Source: Rathayibacter oskolensis (GTDB lineage: Bacteria; Actinomycetota; Actinomycetes; Actinomycetales; Microbacteriaceae). From it: 64,000 nucleotides of DNA. The DNA lies in assembly GCF_900177245.1 (NCBI RefSeq), contig NZ_FXBM01000002.1:1054001-1118000 (forward strand). The letters run 5' to 3'. Of the stretch, positions 24,645-33,072 are shown piece by piece. The notes under the pieces are model-generated. The model was not told the DNA's origin and made no database searches. It saw nothing but the letters and a program-made list of their open reading frames with translations. The position numbers were made by a program, and so were the translations under genes. Each line of letters starts with the position of its first letter. Within the stretch, counting starts at the first letter, position 1.

Positions 24645-26054
24645 TCAGACCGGGCGGTCGCCCGTCGGCTCGGGCCCGCGATCGTCGCCGGGCTCGTCCG
24701 AGGACGGCGCGTCGGGCGTCGTGCCGTTCAGCAGCTCCTCGAGCGCGAGGTCCATCTCGTCGGGCTCCGGAGTCTCGCCGCGCGACTCGGCGCTCAGGCG
24801 CGCGACCAGTCGGCTCGGGTCGTCGAGGTCGTCCGACCCGGGGAGCAGGTCGGGGTGCGACCACAGGCTGTCGCGCGCCTCCGGGCCGACCGCGTCGGTG
24901 ACGGCCTGCCACATGGCGGCGGCGTCGCGGAGGCGTCGCGGCCGGAGCTCCAGGCCGACGAGCGTCGCGAACGCCGATTCGGCCGGGCCGCCCGAGGCAC
25001 GGCGGCGCCGCACCGTCTCGGCGATGGCGCCCGCGCTCGGGAGGCGGGTCGTCGCGGCCGCCGTCACGACATCGACCCAGCCCTCGATCAGTGCGAGCAC
25101 CGTCTCGAGTCGTCCGTGCGCCGCGAGCTGCTCCTCGGTCTTCGGCGGGATCAGCGCGCCGGAGGTCATCGCGTCGCGCAGCTCCTCGGGGTTCGCCGGG
25201 TCGAAGGTCTCGGCCAGCTCCTCGAGTCGCGCCGTGTCGATGCTGATCCCGCGCGCGAAGTCGGTGATCTGCGAGATGAGGGCGAGGCGCAGCCACTTGC
25301 CGTGCCGGAAGAGGCGCGCGTGGGCGAGCTCGCGCACGGCGAGGTAGATCTGCACCTGGTCGATCGGGATGTCGAGGCCCTCGCCGAACGCCGCGACGTT
25401 CTGGGGGAGGATCGCCGCGTCGTTCTCCTCGAGCAGCGGGATGCCGATGTCGCCCCCCGAGACGACCTCGGCCGCGAGCTGTCCCACGACCTGGCCGAGC
25501 TGGAGCGCGAAGAGGGTGCCGCCGATGCCGCGCATCATGTTCTCGGCACCCGCGATCATCGCCTGCATCTCCTCCGGTGCCTGGTCGCGCATCACGCCCG
25601 TGAGCGCGTCCGAGATGCTGAGGGCGACGGGCTCCGCGAGCTGCGTCCACACCGGCATCGTCAGGGCGATCCACTCGAGGCGGCTGATCGAGCGGGGCGG
25701 ACGGCTCAGCTCCGAGACGTAGGCGACCTCGTCGAGCCAGAGGGCGGCGACGCCGAAGGCTCCGTCGAGGGGAGCGCGGACGCTGTCGGACACGGGCACC
25801 GAGTCGGCGCGGGCCAGCTGCTTGGCCTGCTCGAGCGCGAGGGTCCAGTTGATCCCGTCGCCGCTCTGCTGCATCGCGCTCTGCAGCTGCGAGAGCAGGT
25901 TCTGCAGGGCGACGGGGTCGTTCGGCAGGCCGGCGGCACCGGCGAGCTGCGCCGGGTCGATCGGTCCGTTCCCCGAGAGGAACTGCCGGAGCATCTCGCG
26001 GAACTCGTCCTCCGAGCCGCCGCCCGGTCGGTCCGCGTTGTCGCCATCGGCCAT
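24645..26054 (-). CDS. DUF2342 zinc-dependent metalloprotease-like protein
   Basis: A 469-aa protein of the DUF2342/Rv3195 family, annotated as a predicted zincin. The conserved segments present are ISRLEWIALTMPVW, MRGIGGTLFALQLGQVVGQL, ILPQNVAAFGEGLDIP and the core VRELAHARLFRHGKWL, in which Glu and His would supply the metal site. The C-terminal 70 residues are acidic and disordered. The N-terminus is a flexible acidic stretch. ATG at 26054 has GGAGGG 9 nt upstream. It is divergent from the PDZ/Lon-like gene; the 208 bases between them contain a near-palindromic CTACGTTAG (26144-26152) that could serve as a -10 box in both directions. Confidence 0.8.
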   Translation of the reverse strand: MADGDNADRPGGGSEDEFREMLRQFLSGNGPIDPAQLAGAAGLPNDPVALQNLLSQLQSAMQQSGDGINWTLALEQAKQLARADSVPVSDSVRAPLDGAFGVAALWLDEVAYVSELSRPPRSISRLEWIALTMPVWTQLAEPVALSISDALTGVMRDQAPEEMQAMIAGAENMMRGIGGTLFALQLGQVVGQLAAEVVSGGDIGIPLLEENDAAILPQNVAAFGEGLDIPIDQVQIYLAVRELAHARLFRHGKWLRLALISQITDFARGISIDTARLEELAETFDPANPEELRDAMTSGALIPPKTEEQLAAHGRLETVLALIEGWVDVVTAAATTRLPSAGAIAETVRRRRASGGPAESAFATLVGLELRPRRLRDAAAMWQAVTDAVGPEARDSLWSHPDLLPGSDDLDDPSRLVARLSAESRGETPEPDEMDLALEELLNGTTPDAPSSDEPGDDRGPEPTGDRPV

Positions 26055-26262
26055 GGGGATCAGCCCTCCGTCGTTCGGATCCGGTCGCCCGGTGGACGCC
26101 CGCGCCGGGCGTCCGATTGTGGCGCGACTCCCAGTCGTGCAAGCTACGTTAGCCCGGGCGCCCTGGGCGACGGCGTGAAGACGGCCGTCCCCGCCCACGC
26201 CGCTTCCGCCCGCCGCGAACAACCCGGCGGAGCCGCTCCCGTCCGCTGTCAGGAAGGCCCCC

Positions 26263-27363
26263 GTGACGCTGTTCTCCGACGATCCGCGCCCCTCCGCTCC
26301 CCGCGGTCGGCGGGCCTGGGTCGGTCCGGTGGTCCTCTTCTCGGGCGTCGCGCTGGTCGTCGCCCTCGGAGTCGCGCCCGCTCCCTACGTCATCGAGCAG
26401 CCGGGACCCGTGTTCGACACCCTGGGCACGAGCGGCGAGGACGTGCCGCTGATCTCCATCCCCGACCGGACCACGTACCCCACGACGGGCAGCCTCGACA
26501 TGCTGACCGTCTCGGTGGTGGGCAACCCCGAGAGCCTCCCCAACTGGGTCGAGATCGCGAGCGCCTGGTTCGATCGGAGCAAGGCCGTCGTCCCGGTGGA
26601 GCAGATCTTCCCGGCCTCGACCACGGTGCAGGAGCGCGACGAGGTCAACCAGGCCGAGATGACCGACTCCCAGCAGGAGGCGATCGCCGCCGCGCTCACC
26701 GAGCTCGGCTACCCCGTCACGCAGCGGGTCTCGGTCGCGCAGATCCCCGACGGCTCGCCCTCCGACGGAGTGCTGGAGGCGGGCGACGAGGTCCTCGCCG
26801 TCGACGGCTCGCCCGTGGCCGACGTGGCCGCGCTCCGCGACGCCGTGCAGGCGGCCGGCACCGACGGACCCGTCTCCCTGACGATCGAGCGCGACGGCGC
26901 CGAGCAGGAGGCGGAGGTCACACCCGAGGACAGCGACGGCTCAGCGGTCATCGGCATCGTGGCCGGGGCGGCGTTCGACTTCCCGTTCGAGGTCGAGATC
27001 CAGCTCGACGACGTCGGCGGCCCCAGCGCCGGGATGATGTTCGCGCTCGGCATCATCGACAAGCTCACCGAGGGCTCCCTCAACGGAGGCGAGGACGTCG
27101 CCGGGACGGGCACGATCGACGCCGAGGGCGAGGTCGGCGCGATCGGCGGCATCCGCCAGAAGATGTTCGGCGCCGTCGATGCCGGGGCGTCCTACTTCCT
27201 CGCTCCCGCCGACAACTGCGGCGAGGTCGTCGGGCACGTCCCCGACGGTCTCGAGGTGCTGAGCGTCTCGACGCTCGACGAGGCGCTCGCCGCACTGCAG
27301 GGGATCGCGGCCGGCGACACGGCCGATCTGCCGGACTGCGACGACGCGACTCCGATCAGCTGA
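26263..27363 (+). CDS. Membrane-anchored PDZ/Lon-type (S16) protease, YlbL-like
   Basis: A 366-aa protein. One N-terminal membrane helix lies near residues 18-40 (WVGPVVLFSGVALVVALG), a PDZ domain mid-protein (GVLEAGDEVLAVDG), and an S16 Lon-like catalytic domain at the C-terminus. The serine is in GGPSAGMMFALG and the lysine in IGGIRQKMFGA. It corresponds to Rv3194c. It probably cleaves substrates outside the membrane without ATP. The start is a GTG at 26263 with AGGAAGG about 6 nt upstream. It is followed by the UPF0182 gene in the same direction, with a TAGCAT box between them at 27410-27415. Confidence 0.88.
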   Translation: MTLFSDDPRPSAPRGRRAWVGPVVLFSGVALVVALGVAPAPYVIEQPGPVFDTLGTSGEDVPLISIPDRTTYPTTGSLDMLTVSVVGNPESLPNWVEIASAWFDRSKAVVPVEQIFPASTTVQERDEVNQAEMTDSQQEAIAAALTELGYPVTQRVSVAQIPDGSPSDGVLEAGDEVLAVDGSPVADVAALRDAVQAAGTDGPVSLTIERDGAEQEAEVTPEDSDGSAVIGIVAGAAFDFPFEVEIQLDDVGGPSAGMMFALGIIDKLTEGSLNGGEDVAGTGTIDAEGEVGAIGGIRQKMFGAVDAGASYFLAPADNCGEVVGHVPDGLEVLSVSTLDEALAALQGIAAGDTADLPDCDDATPIS

Positions 27364-27454
27364 GCCGGCGATCCGGGTCGACGCTCAGGTGGGGCTCCGA
27401 CCGGTCGCCTAGCATAGGAGGCCCCCCTCACATCTCGACAGCAGAGGCGCATCC

Positions 27455-30415
27455 GTGAGTTCCACAGCAACCGAAACCCCCCCGCGGAAGAGACGGAGCG
27501 TTCTCGCCGTCACGGTCGTGGTGGTGGCCGTTCTGGTGGTGGCGTTCTTCGTCTTCGCCGGTCTCTACACCGACATCCTCTGGTACGACCAGCTCGGCTT
27601 CCTCTCCGTCCTCACGACGCAGTGGGCGGCGGCCGGCGGGCTCTTCGCCGTCGGCTTCCTCGCGATGGCGGTGCCGGTCTTCATCAGCCTGACGCTGGCC
27701 TACCGCCTCCGGCCGGTCTACGCGAAGCTCAACTCGCAGATCGACCGCTACCAGCAGGTCGTCGAGCCGCTGCGCCGCCTGGCCACCTTCGGGATCCCCG
27801 CGGTGCTCGGACTGTTCGCGGGCGTCTCCTCGGCGACCCGGTGGCAGACGAGCCTCACCTTCTGGAACCGCACGCCGTCGGGCGTCGCCGACCCGCAGTT
27901 CGGCCTGGACACCTCGTTCTACCTGTTCGAGCTGCCCTTCTACCAGAGCGTCGTCGGCTTCGCCTCGGCGGTCCTGCTCATCTCGGGTCTGGCCGCGCTG
28001 GCCACGGGCTACCTCTACGGCGCGATCCGCGTGAACGGCCGCGAGGTGCGCATCTCGAAGTCCTCGCGCATCCAGCTCGCGATCATCGCCGCGCTCTACC
28101 TGCTCGTCCAGGCGGTGAGCCTCTGGCTCGACCAGTACGCGACCCTCACCGATCAGGGCTCCCGCATCACCGGAGCTACCTACTCCACGGTCAACGCGAC
28201 CATCCCCGGCCTGCAGATCCTCGCCGGCGTCGCGGCGCTCGTGGCGGTGCTGTTCGTGGTCACCGCGTTCATCGGGCGCTGGCGCCTGCCGGTGATCGGC
28301 ACCGCGCTGCTCATCGTCTCCAGCCTGCTGGTCGGCTCGCTCTACCCCTGGGTCGTGCAGACGTTCCAGGTCGTGCCGAACGAGCGCACGCTCGAGGAGC
28401 CGTACATCCAGCGCAACATCGACATGACCCGCCAGGCCTACGGGGTCGACGACGTCGAGGTCATCCCCTATGACGCGACCACCGACGCCGAGCCGGGCGC
28501 GCTGCGCTCCGACGCCGAGACCACGGCGAACATCCGCATCCTCGACCCCGCGGTCGTGACCGACGCGTTCTCGCAGCTGCAGCAGTTCCGCCAGTACTAC
28601 TCGTTCGGCGACGAGCAGAACGCGCTCGACGTCGACCGCTACTCGATCGAGGGGTCCACGCAGGACGCCGTCGTCGGCGTCCGCGAGCTGAACCTCGACG
28701 GCCTCGGCACCAACCAGACCTGGTACAACCAGACCCTCGTCTACACGCACGGCTACGGCCTCGTCGCCGCGTACGGCAACCAGCGCTCCGCCGACGGCGA
28801 GCCGGTGTTCATCGAGTCGGGCGTGCCGACGACCGGCGACCTGGGCGACTACGAGCCGCGGATCTACTTCGGCGAGAGCTCGCCCGCCTACTCGATCGTG
28901 GGCGGCGAGGACGACCGGAACATCGAGCTCGACTACCCCTCGGGCACCGAGGGCGAGCAGCAGACCTACACGACCTTCGACGGCGACGGCGGGCCCACGC
29001 TCGACAACGTCTTCAAGAAGCTCGTCTACGCGATCAAGTTCCAGTCCGAGCAGATCTTCCTCTCGGACGGGGTCAACAACGAGTCGCAGATCCTCTACGA
29101 CCGCAACCCCGTCGAGCGCGTCCAGAAGGTCGCGCCCTACCTGACCCTCGACTCCGACGCCTATCCGACCGTCGTCGACGGCCGGGTGGTCTGGGTGGTC
29201 GACGGCTACACGACGTCGGCCGAGTACCCCTACTCGGAGGTGCAGAGCCTCTCGCAGGCGATCGCCGACACGAACACGCAGCAGCAGTTCCCGACCGACG
29301 ACGTGAACTACATCCGCAACAGCGTGAAGGCCACGGTCGACGCCTACGACGGCAAGGTCACGCTCTACGCCTGGGACACCGAGGACCCGGTGCTGCAGAC
29401 CTGGCAGAAGATCTTCCCGAGCACCGTCGAGTCGATCAGCGAGATGTCGGCCGACCTGCTCAGCCACGTCCGCTACCCGGAGGACCTCTTCAAGGTGCAG
29501 CGGGCCGTGCTCGGCACCTACCACGTGACCGACGCGGGGTCCTTCTACTCGCGCGAGGCCGCCTGGGAGACGCCCAACGACCCGACGAGCGGCAACGCGA
29601 CGACCTCCGCCGTCGGCGGCGACTCGCTCCAGCCGCCGTACTACCTGACCCTGCAGACCCCCGACGTCGAGGAGCCGTCGTACTCGCTCTATTCGACGTA
29701 CATCCCGGCGAGCACGCCGGGGAGCTCGGCGAGCCGCAACGTGCTGACCGGCTACCTGGTGGCCGACTCCGACGCCGGCTCGACGGACGGATCGGTCGCC
29801 GACGGCTACGGCACGCTGAGGCTGCTCGAGCTGCCGAACGAGGACACGGTGCCCGGCCCCGGTCAGGTGCAGAACGCGTTCAACACCGACCCGACCGTCG
29901 CGAACCAGCTGGCGCTCCTCCAGCGTGGCGACACGACGGTGACCCGCGGCAACCTGCTGACCCTCCCGGTCGGCGGCGGCCTGCTCTACGTGCAGCCGAT
30001 CTACGTCAGCTCGACCGGCGACACGAGCTTCCCGCTCCTTCAGAAGGTGCTCGTCGCGTTCGGCGACGACATCGCCTTCGAGGACACACTCGACGCCGCC
30101 CTCGACAGTCTCTTCGGTGGCGACTCCGGCGCGGATGCGGGCGACACCGGGACACCGGTCGATCCGGCGACCGGCGACGGCACCACCGACCCGGGAACGG
30201 ACACCGGGACGGATACCGGCACCGATCCGGGAACCGGCACGGACGCGGGTTCGACGGATCAGACGGCGCTGCAGCAGGCGCTGAGCGACGCGAGCGCCGC
30301 TCTCGCCGAGCGTGAGGCGGCCTTCGCCGCCGGCGACCTGACCGCCTTCGCCGCGGCCGACGAGAAGCTCACGGAGGCGCTCCAGCGGGCCCTCGAGGCC
30401 GAGGGGGCGCAGTAG
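27455..30415 (+). CDS. UPF0182 (COG1615) large membrane protein
   Basis: A 986-aa protein of the UPF0182 family (Rv3193c type). About seven hydrophobic helices occupy residues 20-310, including LYTDILWYDQLGFL, a family signature. A large extracytoplasmic domain follows to about residue 890. The end is a low-complexity Asp/Gly/Thr repeat (near 30160-30260) and a charged Ala/Glu helix. The function is unknown. The start is GTG 27455 with only a weak AGAGG nearby. The methyltransferase-like gene begins 4 nt after its stop, so they are co-transcribed. Confidence 0.92.
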   Translation: MSSTATETPPRKRRSVLAVTVVVVAVLVVAFFVFAGLYTDILWYDQLGFLSVLTTQWAAAGGLFAVGFLAMAVPVFISLTLAYRLRPVYAKLNSQIDRYQQVVEPLRRLATFGIPAVLGLFAGVSSATRWQTSLTFWNRTPSGVADPQFGLDTSFYLFELPFYQSVVGFASAVLLISGLAALATGYLYGAIRVNGREVRISKSSRIQLAIIAALYLLVQAVSLWLDQYATLTDQGSRITGATYSTVNATIPGLQILAGVAALVAVLFVVTAFIGRWRLPVIGTALLIVSSLLVGSLYPWVVQTFQVVPNERTLEEPYIQRNIDMTRQAYGVDDVEVIPYDATTDAEPGALRSDAETTANIRILDPAVVTDAFSQLQQFRQYYSFGDEQNALDVDRYSIEGSTQDAVVGVRELNLDGLGTNQTWYNQTLVYTHGYGLVAAYGNQRSADGEPVFIESGVPTTGDLGDYEPRIYFGESSPAYSIVGGEDDRNIELDYPSGTEGEQQTYTTFDGDGGPTLDNVFKKLVYAIKFQSEQIFLSDGVNNESQILYDRNPVERVQKVAPYLTLDSDAYPTVVDGRVVWVVDGYTTSAEYPYSEVQSLSQAIADTNTQQQFPTDDVNYIRNSVKATVDAYDGKVTLYAWDTEDPVLQTWQKIFPSTVESISEMSADLLSHVRYPEDLFKVQRAVLGTYHVTDAGSFYSREAAWETPNDPTSGNATTSAVGGDSLQPPYYLTLQTPDVEEPSYSLYSTYIPASTPGSSASRNVLTGYLVADSDAGSTDGSVADGYGTLRLLELPNEDTVPGPGQVQNAFNTDPTVANQLALLQRGDTTVTRGNLLTLPVGGGLLYVQPIYVSSTGDTSFPLLQKVLVAFGDDIAFEDTLDAALDSLFGGDSGADAGDTGTPVDPATGDGTTDPGTDTGTDTGTDPGTGTDAGSTDQTALQQALSDASAALAEREAAFAAGDLTAFAAADEKLTEALQRALEAEGAQ

Positions 30416-30419
30416 CGCG

Positions 30420-31013
30420 ATGGTTCAGGTCGACCGCGGCGAGCACCTCCGCTCGGGGGAGTGGCTCGACCTGAACCGCGCCTACTGGGAGGCGCAGGAC
30501 GCGGAGGGACCGGGGGAGCGGGCGGGCGAACCGCTCGCCCCCGGCTCCCGGCTCCTCCACCTGCAGTGCGGCGGAGGCGAGCGGACGCTCGCCCTCGCCG
30601 GCCCCGATGTGCAGGTGATCGGCGTCGACTTCTCGATGCAGGCCGTGCGCCGCGCTCGGGCTCGGGCGATCGAGCGCGGTCTGACCGACCGCTCGCGCTT
30701 CCTCTGCGCGAACGTCTACGACCTCCGGCACATGCTGCCGGAGCCCGACTCCTTCGACCGCGTGCTGACGTCGCGGAGTGCGCTGACCTGGCTCCCGGAT
30801 CTGGAGGAGTGGGCGCGCATCGTCGAGTGGTTCCTCGCGCCTCTGGGCTCGCTGCGGGTCGACCCCGACGCGGGCCGTCCCGTCGTCGACGCCGACGTGC
30901 GCCGCTGGTCGCCCAGCGCGGAGGACGTCATCGAGGCGCTCCGGGCCACCGGGCTGACCGTCGCCGACCCCGGTGACGGCAGCGTCGGGATCACCGCGTC
31001 GAAGACCCCCTGA
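30420..31013 (+). CDS. Class I SAM-dependent methyltransferase, short form
   Basis: A 197-aa methyltransferase-like protein. N-terminal GEWLDLNRAYWEAQ, motif I LLHLQCGGGERTLALAG, motif II VIGVDFSMQAVRRAR and FDRVLTSRSALTWLPDL are recognisable. Related proteins are usually about 260-270 aa and carry a substrate loop between motif I and the N-terminus and another after the WF motif. Here the sequence passes directly from EWFLAPLGSLRV to a short C-terminal part, so substrate-binding regions are trimmed. The target is unknown. ATG 30420 lies 4 nt after the UPF0182 stop. Confidence 0.65.
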   Translation: MVQVDRGEHLRSGEWLDLNRAYWEAQDAEGPGERAGEPLAPGSRLLHLQCGGGERTLALAGPDVQVIGVDFSMQAVRRARARAIERGLTDRSRFLCANVYDLRHMLPEPDSFDRVLTSRSALTWLPDLEEWARIVEWFLAPLGSLRVDPDAGRPVVDADVRRWSPSAEDVIEALRATGLTVADPGDGSVGITASKTP

Positions 31014-31039
31014 CGGCCCCGCCTGCTCCGAGGTCCCCC

Positions 31040-31087
31040 GATGTGCACTGCCCTCGATTTGCACTGGTCCTGATTTGCACTGGTCCT
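31040..31087. repeat. Three tandem 16-bp repeats upstream of tRNA-fMet
   Basis: Copies 31056-31071 and 31072-31087 are identical (GATTTGCACTGGTCCT); 31040-31055 is a diverged copy. The last two each contain TTGCAC, and the second of these is the -35 box of the tRNA promoter. Confidence 0.8.
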
Positions 31088-31103
31088 GATCCGCGTGTAG
31101 TGT
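31075..31103 (+). promoter_or_regulatory. Promoter of initiator tRNA gene
   Basis: TTGCAC at 31075-31080 and TAGTGT at 31098-31103 are separated by 17 bp, the sigma-70-type spacing. The tRNA begins 12 nt after the -10 box. This is the best -35/-10 pair in the window. Confidence 0.75.
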
Positions 31104-31115
31104 TTTCTCTTGTGC

Positions 31116-31189
31116 CGCGGGGTGGAGCAGTTCGGTAGCTCGCTGGGCTCATAACCCAGAGGTCGTAGGTTCAAATCCTGCCCCCGCAA
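31116..31189 (+). tRNA. tRNA-Met(CAT), initiator
   Basis: A complete cloverleaf of 74 nt. The anticodon loop CTCATAA sits on a stem with three consecutive G:C pairs (GGG/CCC), and base 1 is C facing A72, an unpaired end. Both are initiator hallmarks. The T-arm reads GGTTCAAATCC. No CCA is encoded after the discriminator A. Confidence 0.93.
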
Positions 31190-31200
31190 CAAGAAGACGG

Positions 31201-31226
31201 AATCCGGTCTCGTGAGAGGCCGGATT
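31201..31226 (+). terminator. Hairpin after tRNA-fMet
   Basis: AATCCGG at 31201-31207 pairs with CCGGATT at 31220-31226, with an inner TCTC/GAGA pairing and a small bulge, followed by TTCGTCGTT. It lies 11 nt after the tRNA and 21 nt from the convergent VOC gene, so it may serve both. Confidence 0.6.
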
Positions 31227-31247
31227 TCGTCGTTAAACGTCGGGTGG

Positions 31248-31628
31248 TCACCCGGCGTCGATCACGCTCAGCACGTTGCCCGCCGGGTCGCGGAACCACG
31301 CGATCGTGGGCCCGTGGCCCCGCATCACGCCCGTCTCATCGGTCGGCAGCTCGGAGTCGTCGTAGATCTTCGTCACGACGCCCGCGCGGTTGAGCTCCGC
31401 GACCGCGGCGTCGACGTCGGCGACCGCGAGGTTCAGGATCGTGAAGGTCGCGGGCACATGGTCCGGCTTCGGGTAGGCGATCGCGCTGCCTCCTCCCGGC
31501 AGGCGGATGTCGAGGATCCCCATCTCGTTCGTCGTGACGTCGAAGCCGAGGGTCTCGCCGTAGAAGCGCTCCGCCGCACCGATGTCGTCGACGCTGAACC
31601 CGCTGAAGACCCGCTCGCTCGTGACCAT
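31248..31628 (-). CDS. VOC (glyoxalase/bleomycin-resistance fold) protein
   Basis: A 126-aa vicinal-oxygen-chelate protein. It opens RVFSGFSVDDIGAAERFYGETLGF and ends TIAWFRDPAGNVLSVID, both classic for this fold. The metal-ligand positions are incomplete in a single domain; a homodimer is expected. The substrate is unknown: glyoxalase, dioxygenase and antibiotic-binding relatives share the fold. ATG 31628 has GGAGGG 7 nt upstream. It converges on tRNA-fMet and diverges from the MFS gene, 99 bases away. Confidence 0.8.
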   Translation of the reverse strand: MVTSERVFSGFSVDDIGAAERFYGETLGFDVTTNEMGILDIRLPGGGSAIAYPKPDHVPATFTILNLAVADVDAAVAELNRAGVVTKIYDDSELPTDETGVMRGHGPTIAWFRDPAGNVLSVIDAG

Positions 31629-31727
31629 GACAGCACCCTCCTCCTCGCGCGGCTCCGTCGCCGACGCGTCGCGCCAGACGCTACTCTGGTCGGCTGCCCC
31701 CGTCACGGGGCGGGAGGGGGAACGGGC

Positions 31728-32990
31728 GTGCGACTCTCCGTTCCGCGCGCCCTCCGCCCGTTCGAGACCCGGGCCTACCGGTTCCTCGCGCTCTCGCTGG
31801 CGGTGTCCCTGCTCTCCAGCGGTGTCTGGATCGTCGCTCTCGTCTGGCAGGTGATCGCGCTCGGCGGAGGGCCGAGCGACGTCTCCGTCGTGGCCGCCGC
31901 GTCCGCGCTCGGCCTCGTCCTGGCCGTCCTGCTCGGGGGAGTGGCCGCCGACCGGGTGCCGCAGCGGCGCCTCCTGCTCTCGGTCGAGGCCGGTCGGGTG
32001 CTCGTCGTGCTCACGGCGGTCGGGCTCGATGCGGCCGGCGTGCTGAGCCTCTGGCAGCTGACGCTGATCGCCTTCGTCCTCGGGATCGGCGAGGCGTTCT
32101 TCTTCCCCGCCTACTCGGCGATCCTCCCGCGTCTCCTGCCGAGCGCTCAGCTCCTCGCCGCGAACGGGGTGGAGGGGGCGCTGCGTCCCGTCGCCCAGAG
32201 CGCCGCGGGCCCGGCGATCGCGGGCGCGGTCATCGCGGTCGCCGCTCCGTCCACCGCCTTCGCCGTCGCGGCCGGCGGCTACGCTCTGGCGCTGGTCGCA
32301 CTGCTGGTGATGGGGCCGGTGCCGTTCGAGCGCGCAGCGGAGGCGGACACGGGCGCGCTGCGGTCGGCCCTGCGCGATCTGGGTGAGGGCTTCGGCTACA
32401 TGGTCCGCACCCGTTGGCTGCTGGCGACGCTGCTGTTCGCGGTCGTCCTCGTGTTCCTCGTGATGGGGCCGATCGAGGTGCTCGTCCCCTTCGCCGTCCG
32501 CGACCAGACCGGAGCGGGCGCCTCGGGGTACGCGCTGGCCCTCACGGCCTACGGCTGCGGCGGAGTGATCGGCTCGATCCTGATCTCGTCGCGGCCGATC
32601 CCGCGCCGCTACCTCAGCACGATGGTCCTGCTGTGGGGCTTCGGCTGCCTGCCCTTCGTGCTCCTCGGAGTCGTCGACCAGCTCTGGATGATCGCGGCGA
32701 TCCTCTTCGTCGACGGGGTCACGGGGTCCGCTGCGCAGGTGCTCTGGGGGACGCTCCTGCAGCAGCGGGTACCGCCGGCGCTGCTCGGACGGGTCTCGAG
32801 CCTCGACTTCTTCGTCTCGCTGGCGCTGATGCCGGTGTCGATGGCGGTCGCGGGCCCGGTGGGGGAGGCGTTCGGCCTGGCGCCGACCTTCGCGATCGTC
32901 GGCCTGCTCGCGGCGGCGGCCGCGGTGCTGACGCTGCTCCTGGCCCGCCTCGGTCCGGACGAGCTCGCTCACCCGCTCCGGGCGTCGTGA
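31728..32990 (+). CDS. MFS transporter (enterobactin/macrolide exporter-like)
   Basis: A 420-aa protein with about 12 hydrophobic helices. The loop between helices 2 and 3 has GGVAADRVPQRRLLL, the MFS signature. GEAFFFPAYSAILPRLLP and LLAANGVEGALRPVAQSAAGPA are typical of the DHA3-type efflux group (MefA/EntS-like), which uses the proton gradient. The cargo is unknown. The start is GTG 31728 after a GGGAGGGGG purine tract; the frame extends upstream without family similarity. It stands alone between the divergent VOC gene and the CHAP gene. Confidence 0.82.
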   Translation: MRLSVPRALRPFETRAYRFLALSLAVSLLSSGVWIVALVWQVIALGGGPSDVSVVAAASALGLVLAVLLGGVAADRVPQRRLLLSVEAGRVLVVLTAVGLDAAGVLSLWQLTLIAFVLGIGEAFFFPAYSAILPRLLPSAQLLAANGVEGALRPVAQSAAGPAIAGAVIAVAAPSTAFAVAAGGYALALVALLVMGPVPFERAAEADTGALRSALRDLGEGFGYMVRTRWLLATLLFAVVLVFLVMGPIEVLVPFAVRDQTGAGASGYALALTAYGCGGVIGSILISSRPIPRRYLSTMVLLWGFGCLPFVLLGVVDQLWMIAAILFVDGVTGSAAQVLWGTLLQQRVPPALLGRVSSLDFFVSLALMPVSMAVAGPVGEAFGLAPTFAIVGLLAAAAAVLTLLLARLGPDELAHPLRAS

Positions 32991-33072
32991 GCCGGCCTCG
33001 CGCGACGTCTCGTCGGCGGTGTGTCGATGCGAGCGGCACGGTATCCTCGTCCGGGATGCGAAGGGTGCAGGC

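Noticed and set aside
30160-30260. Asp/Gly/Thr repeats in the UPF0182 tail as a DNA repeat element
   Set aside because: The repeats stay in frame, vary at third positions and encode a flexible acidic linker typical of this protein's C-terminus.
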